Part shown: piece by piece, positions 63,152 to 64,000 of the stretch | Layout: each line of letters opens with the position of its first letter | Position numbering within the stretch: the stretch's first letter is position 1 | DNA from: Pseudopelobacter sp964542535 | GTDB taxonomy: Bacteria > Desulfobacterota > Desulfuromonadia > Geobacterales > Pseudopelobacteraceae | Length of the DNA: 64,000 bases | Direction: 5' to 3' | Assembly (NCBI GenBank): GCA_964542535.1 | Contig: CAZIUE010000011.1 | Location: 81,124-145,123 of the forward strand | Position numbers and translations under genes: made by a program | The notes under the pieces: generated by a model | Told to the model about the DNA's origin: nothing | What the model saw: only the letters and a program-made list of their open reading frames with translations | Databases searched by the model: none

Positions 63152-63936
63152 TGTCTGCTGTTGGAGATGCCCTGGGGCCTGAATTTGAAAACTCCTTCAA
63201 AGCCTTTCCCGGCGGGGGGCGGAGGAAACTTCTCACTGGCCCTGTCTATGGCGGCGAATACGGAACGCTCAAAGGTCAAATCACCACTGCTCCGCTCGAT
63301 CTTCTTTCGGGCCAGCCTGCCGCTGGAATCCAGGGAGATGCGCACAACAACTTCGGGTGCGCTGCTGGTGTAGCTGATGGTGTCCCGAAAGGCGTCCTTC
63401 AGGCGCGACTGGATGTAGGCGACGTAATCACTGCCCGCCTCGCGGCCCGTACCGTCGGGCATGCCCGACCTGCCGCTACCGCTGCCGCCGGACGCCACCT
63501 TACGCCGCAAACGTTCCAGGGCCGCCTCGTGCTGACCGGCAGCGACCTTTTCCTTCAGCCGGGAGAAGCTCTTATCAAAGGATCCGGAATCCATGTCCGG
63601 CCTGGTACGGAGAACAGGCTTCACCGGTTTGTCCTCTTTTCCGCTGTCAGCCGGCTTCCGTTGCGTCGGTGGAGGGACGGCCATGGGCTGTTCTTCAACC
63701 CCCGGAAGAGGGGGAGCCGCCTCGGCCGCATCGCCCTGCTGGGTGGGGCTGCCGGCACGGGGCGAAGCGACCGGCAGATTGACGACATCGACGTAGTAGG
63801 TTTCCTGCTGAACCAGGGGAGGAGGCGCCATTGTCTGCCACCATACCAGCACCGCGCCGCACAGGATATGACAGACAATGGAAGCGCACAGACTGGCGCC
63901 AAACGCCCTATCGGATGTGACCCGTCTGACCGTCAT
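63148..63936 (-). CDS. tolA: TolA/TonB-like energy-transducing protein
   Basis: A 262-residue protein. One membrane segment lies near residues 14-34 (SLCASIVCHILCGAVLVWW). A Pro-rich and charged periplasmic linker follows, and the C-terminal TonB/TolA-like domain contains YIQSRLKDAFRDTI, VVVRISLDSSGRL and FERSVFAAIDRASEKFPPPP. Place between tolR and tolB gives TolA. The linker lacks the long Lys/Ala-rich helix of enterobacterial TolA, so the protein is compact. Its ATG overlaps the tolR stop as TAATG. Confidence 0.88.
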   Translation of the reverse strand: MTVRRVTSDRAFGASLCASIVCHILCGAVLVWWQTMAPPPLVQQETYYVDVVNLPVASPRAGSPTQQGDAAEAAPPLPGVEEQPMAVPPPTQRKPADSGKEDKPVKPVLRTRPDMDSGSFDKSFSRLKEKVAAGQHEAALERLRRKVASGGSGSGRSGMPDGTGREAGSDYVAYIQSRLKDAFRDTISYTSSAPEVVVRISLDSSGRLARKKIERSSGDLTFERSVFAAIDRASEKFPPPPAGKGFEGVFKFRPQGISNSRQ

Positions 63937-64000
63937 TACTTCCGTGCCGGCTCCGTCACCATTCCCAGGCGTTCGATGCCGGCACCCTTGATGTCGGCCA
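63936..64000 (-). CDS. tolR: TolR/ExbD C-terminal end (runs off right edge)
   Basis: The last 20 codons of a frame that ends in TAA at 63938-63936. The residues ADIKGAGIERLGMVTEP match the end of ExbD/TolR proteins, and the position upstream of tolA fits. Only the C-terminal end is seen, so the assignment relies on this motif and on gene order. Confidence 0.8.
   Translation of the reverse strand, partial: ADIKGAGIERLGMVTEPARK

Noticed and set aside
1..64000. CRISPR arrays, prophage, transposase genes, toxin-antitoxin or defence islands
   Set aside because: No regular repeat-spacer pattern and no matching proteins; the whole window is coherent core genome.

Overview
This window is a GC-rich stretch of core bacterial chromosome. 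Most genes are transcribed leftwards, on the minus strand. The gene content fits a diderm anaerobe of the Geobacterales (Geobacter/Pelobacter propionicus-like). The reasons are a Tol-Pal envelope system and TamA/TamB, futalosine-pathway menaquinone genes (mqnB, mqnD), a tRNA nucleotidyltransferase fused to DHH and CBS domains, RNase Y, an EfpL-type elongation factor P and a typical Gram-negative dcw cluster. The taxonomic call is an inference from gene families; no ribosomal RNA is present to confirm it.

Region by region. 1-9.9 kb: an overlapping minus-strand run treZ, GH57/DUF3536 amylase, treY, tamA, tamB (tamB runs off the left edge); it combines trehalose synthesis from alpha-glucan with outer-membrane assembly. 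10.2-20.3 kb: single genes and short operons, namely mqnB, folE2 and engB on the minus strand; a small ankyrin protein and an M48 lipoprotein protease on the plus strand; mqnD, a SulP transporter and an M29-type aminopeptidase on the minus strand; and a radical SAM protein on the plus strand. 20.4-38.9 kb: the complete division and cell wall (dcw) cluster, in transcription order mraZ, rsmH, ftsL, ftsI, murE, murF, mraY, murD, ftsW, murG, murC, murB, ddl, ftsQ, ftsA, ftsZ. It has a clear promoter, a triple MraZ-type box at the 5' end and an intrinsic terminator after ftsZ. 39-43.7 kb: two small conserved proteins, RNase P RNA, a coiled-coil zinc-ribbon protein, a Nif3-like protein, a CAU-anticodon tRNA, efpL and queF. 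43.9-48.4 kb (plus strand): class II aldolase, the DHH-CBS-nucleotidyltransferase fusion and a 67-residue protein. 48.4-61 kb (minus strand): greB, cold-shock protein, tyrS, ymdB, rny, fthC, a 6S RNA candidate, zapA, a zapB-like gene, ftsY, a Roadblock protein, smc, an MBL-fold hydrolase and an SMR transporter. 61.1-64 kb: pal, tolB, a tolA/tonB-like gene and the end of tolR/exbD.

The genes join cell-wall precursor synthesis, septum assembly, chromosome organisation (smc), membrane protein targeting (ftsY) and envelope tethering (Tol-Pal). RNA genes found are rnpB, one tRNA and a probable 6S RNA. Three small hairpin repeats of mobile or repetitive type are visible; one lies in frame inside murG. 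There is no CRISPR array, prophage, insertion sequence with a transposase, or defence island. I do not see a clearly undescribed multi-gene system. The best leads are the murG insertion, the repeat that supplies the murF stop codon, the MraZ boxes with altered bases, and the GH57 gene embedded in the treZ-treY operon.
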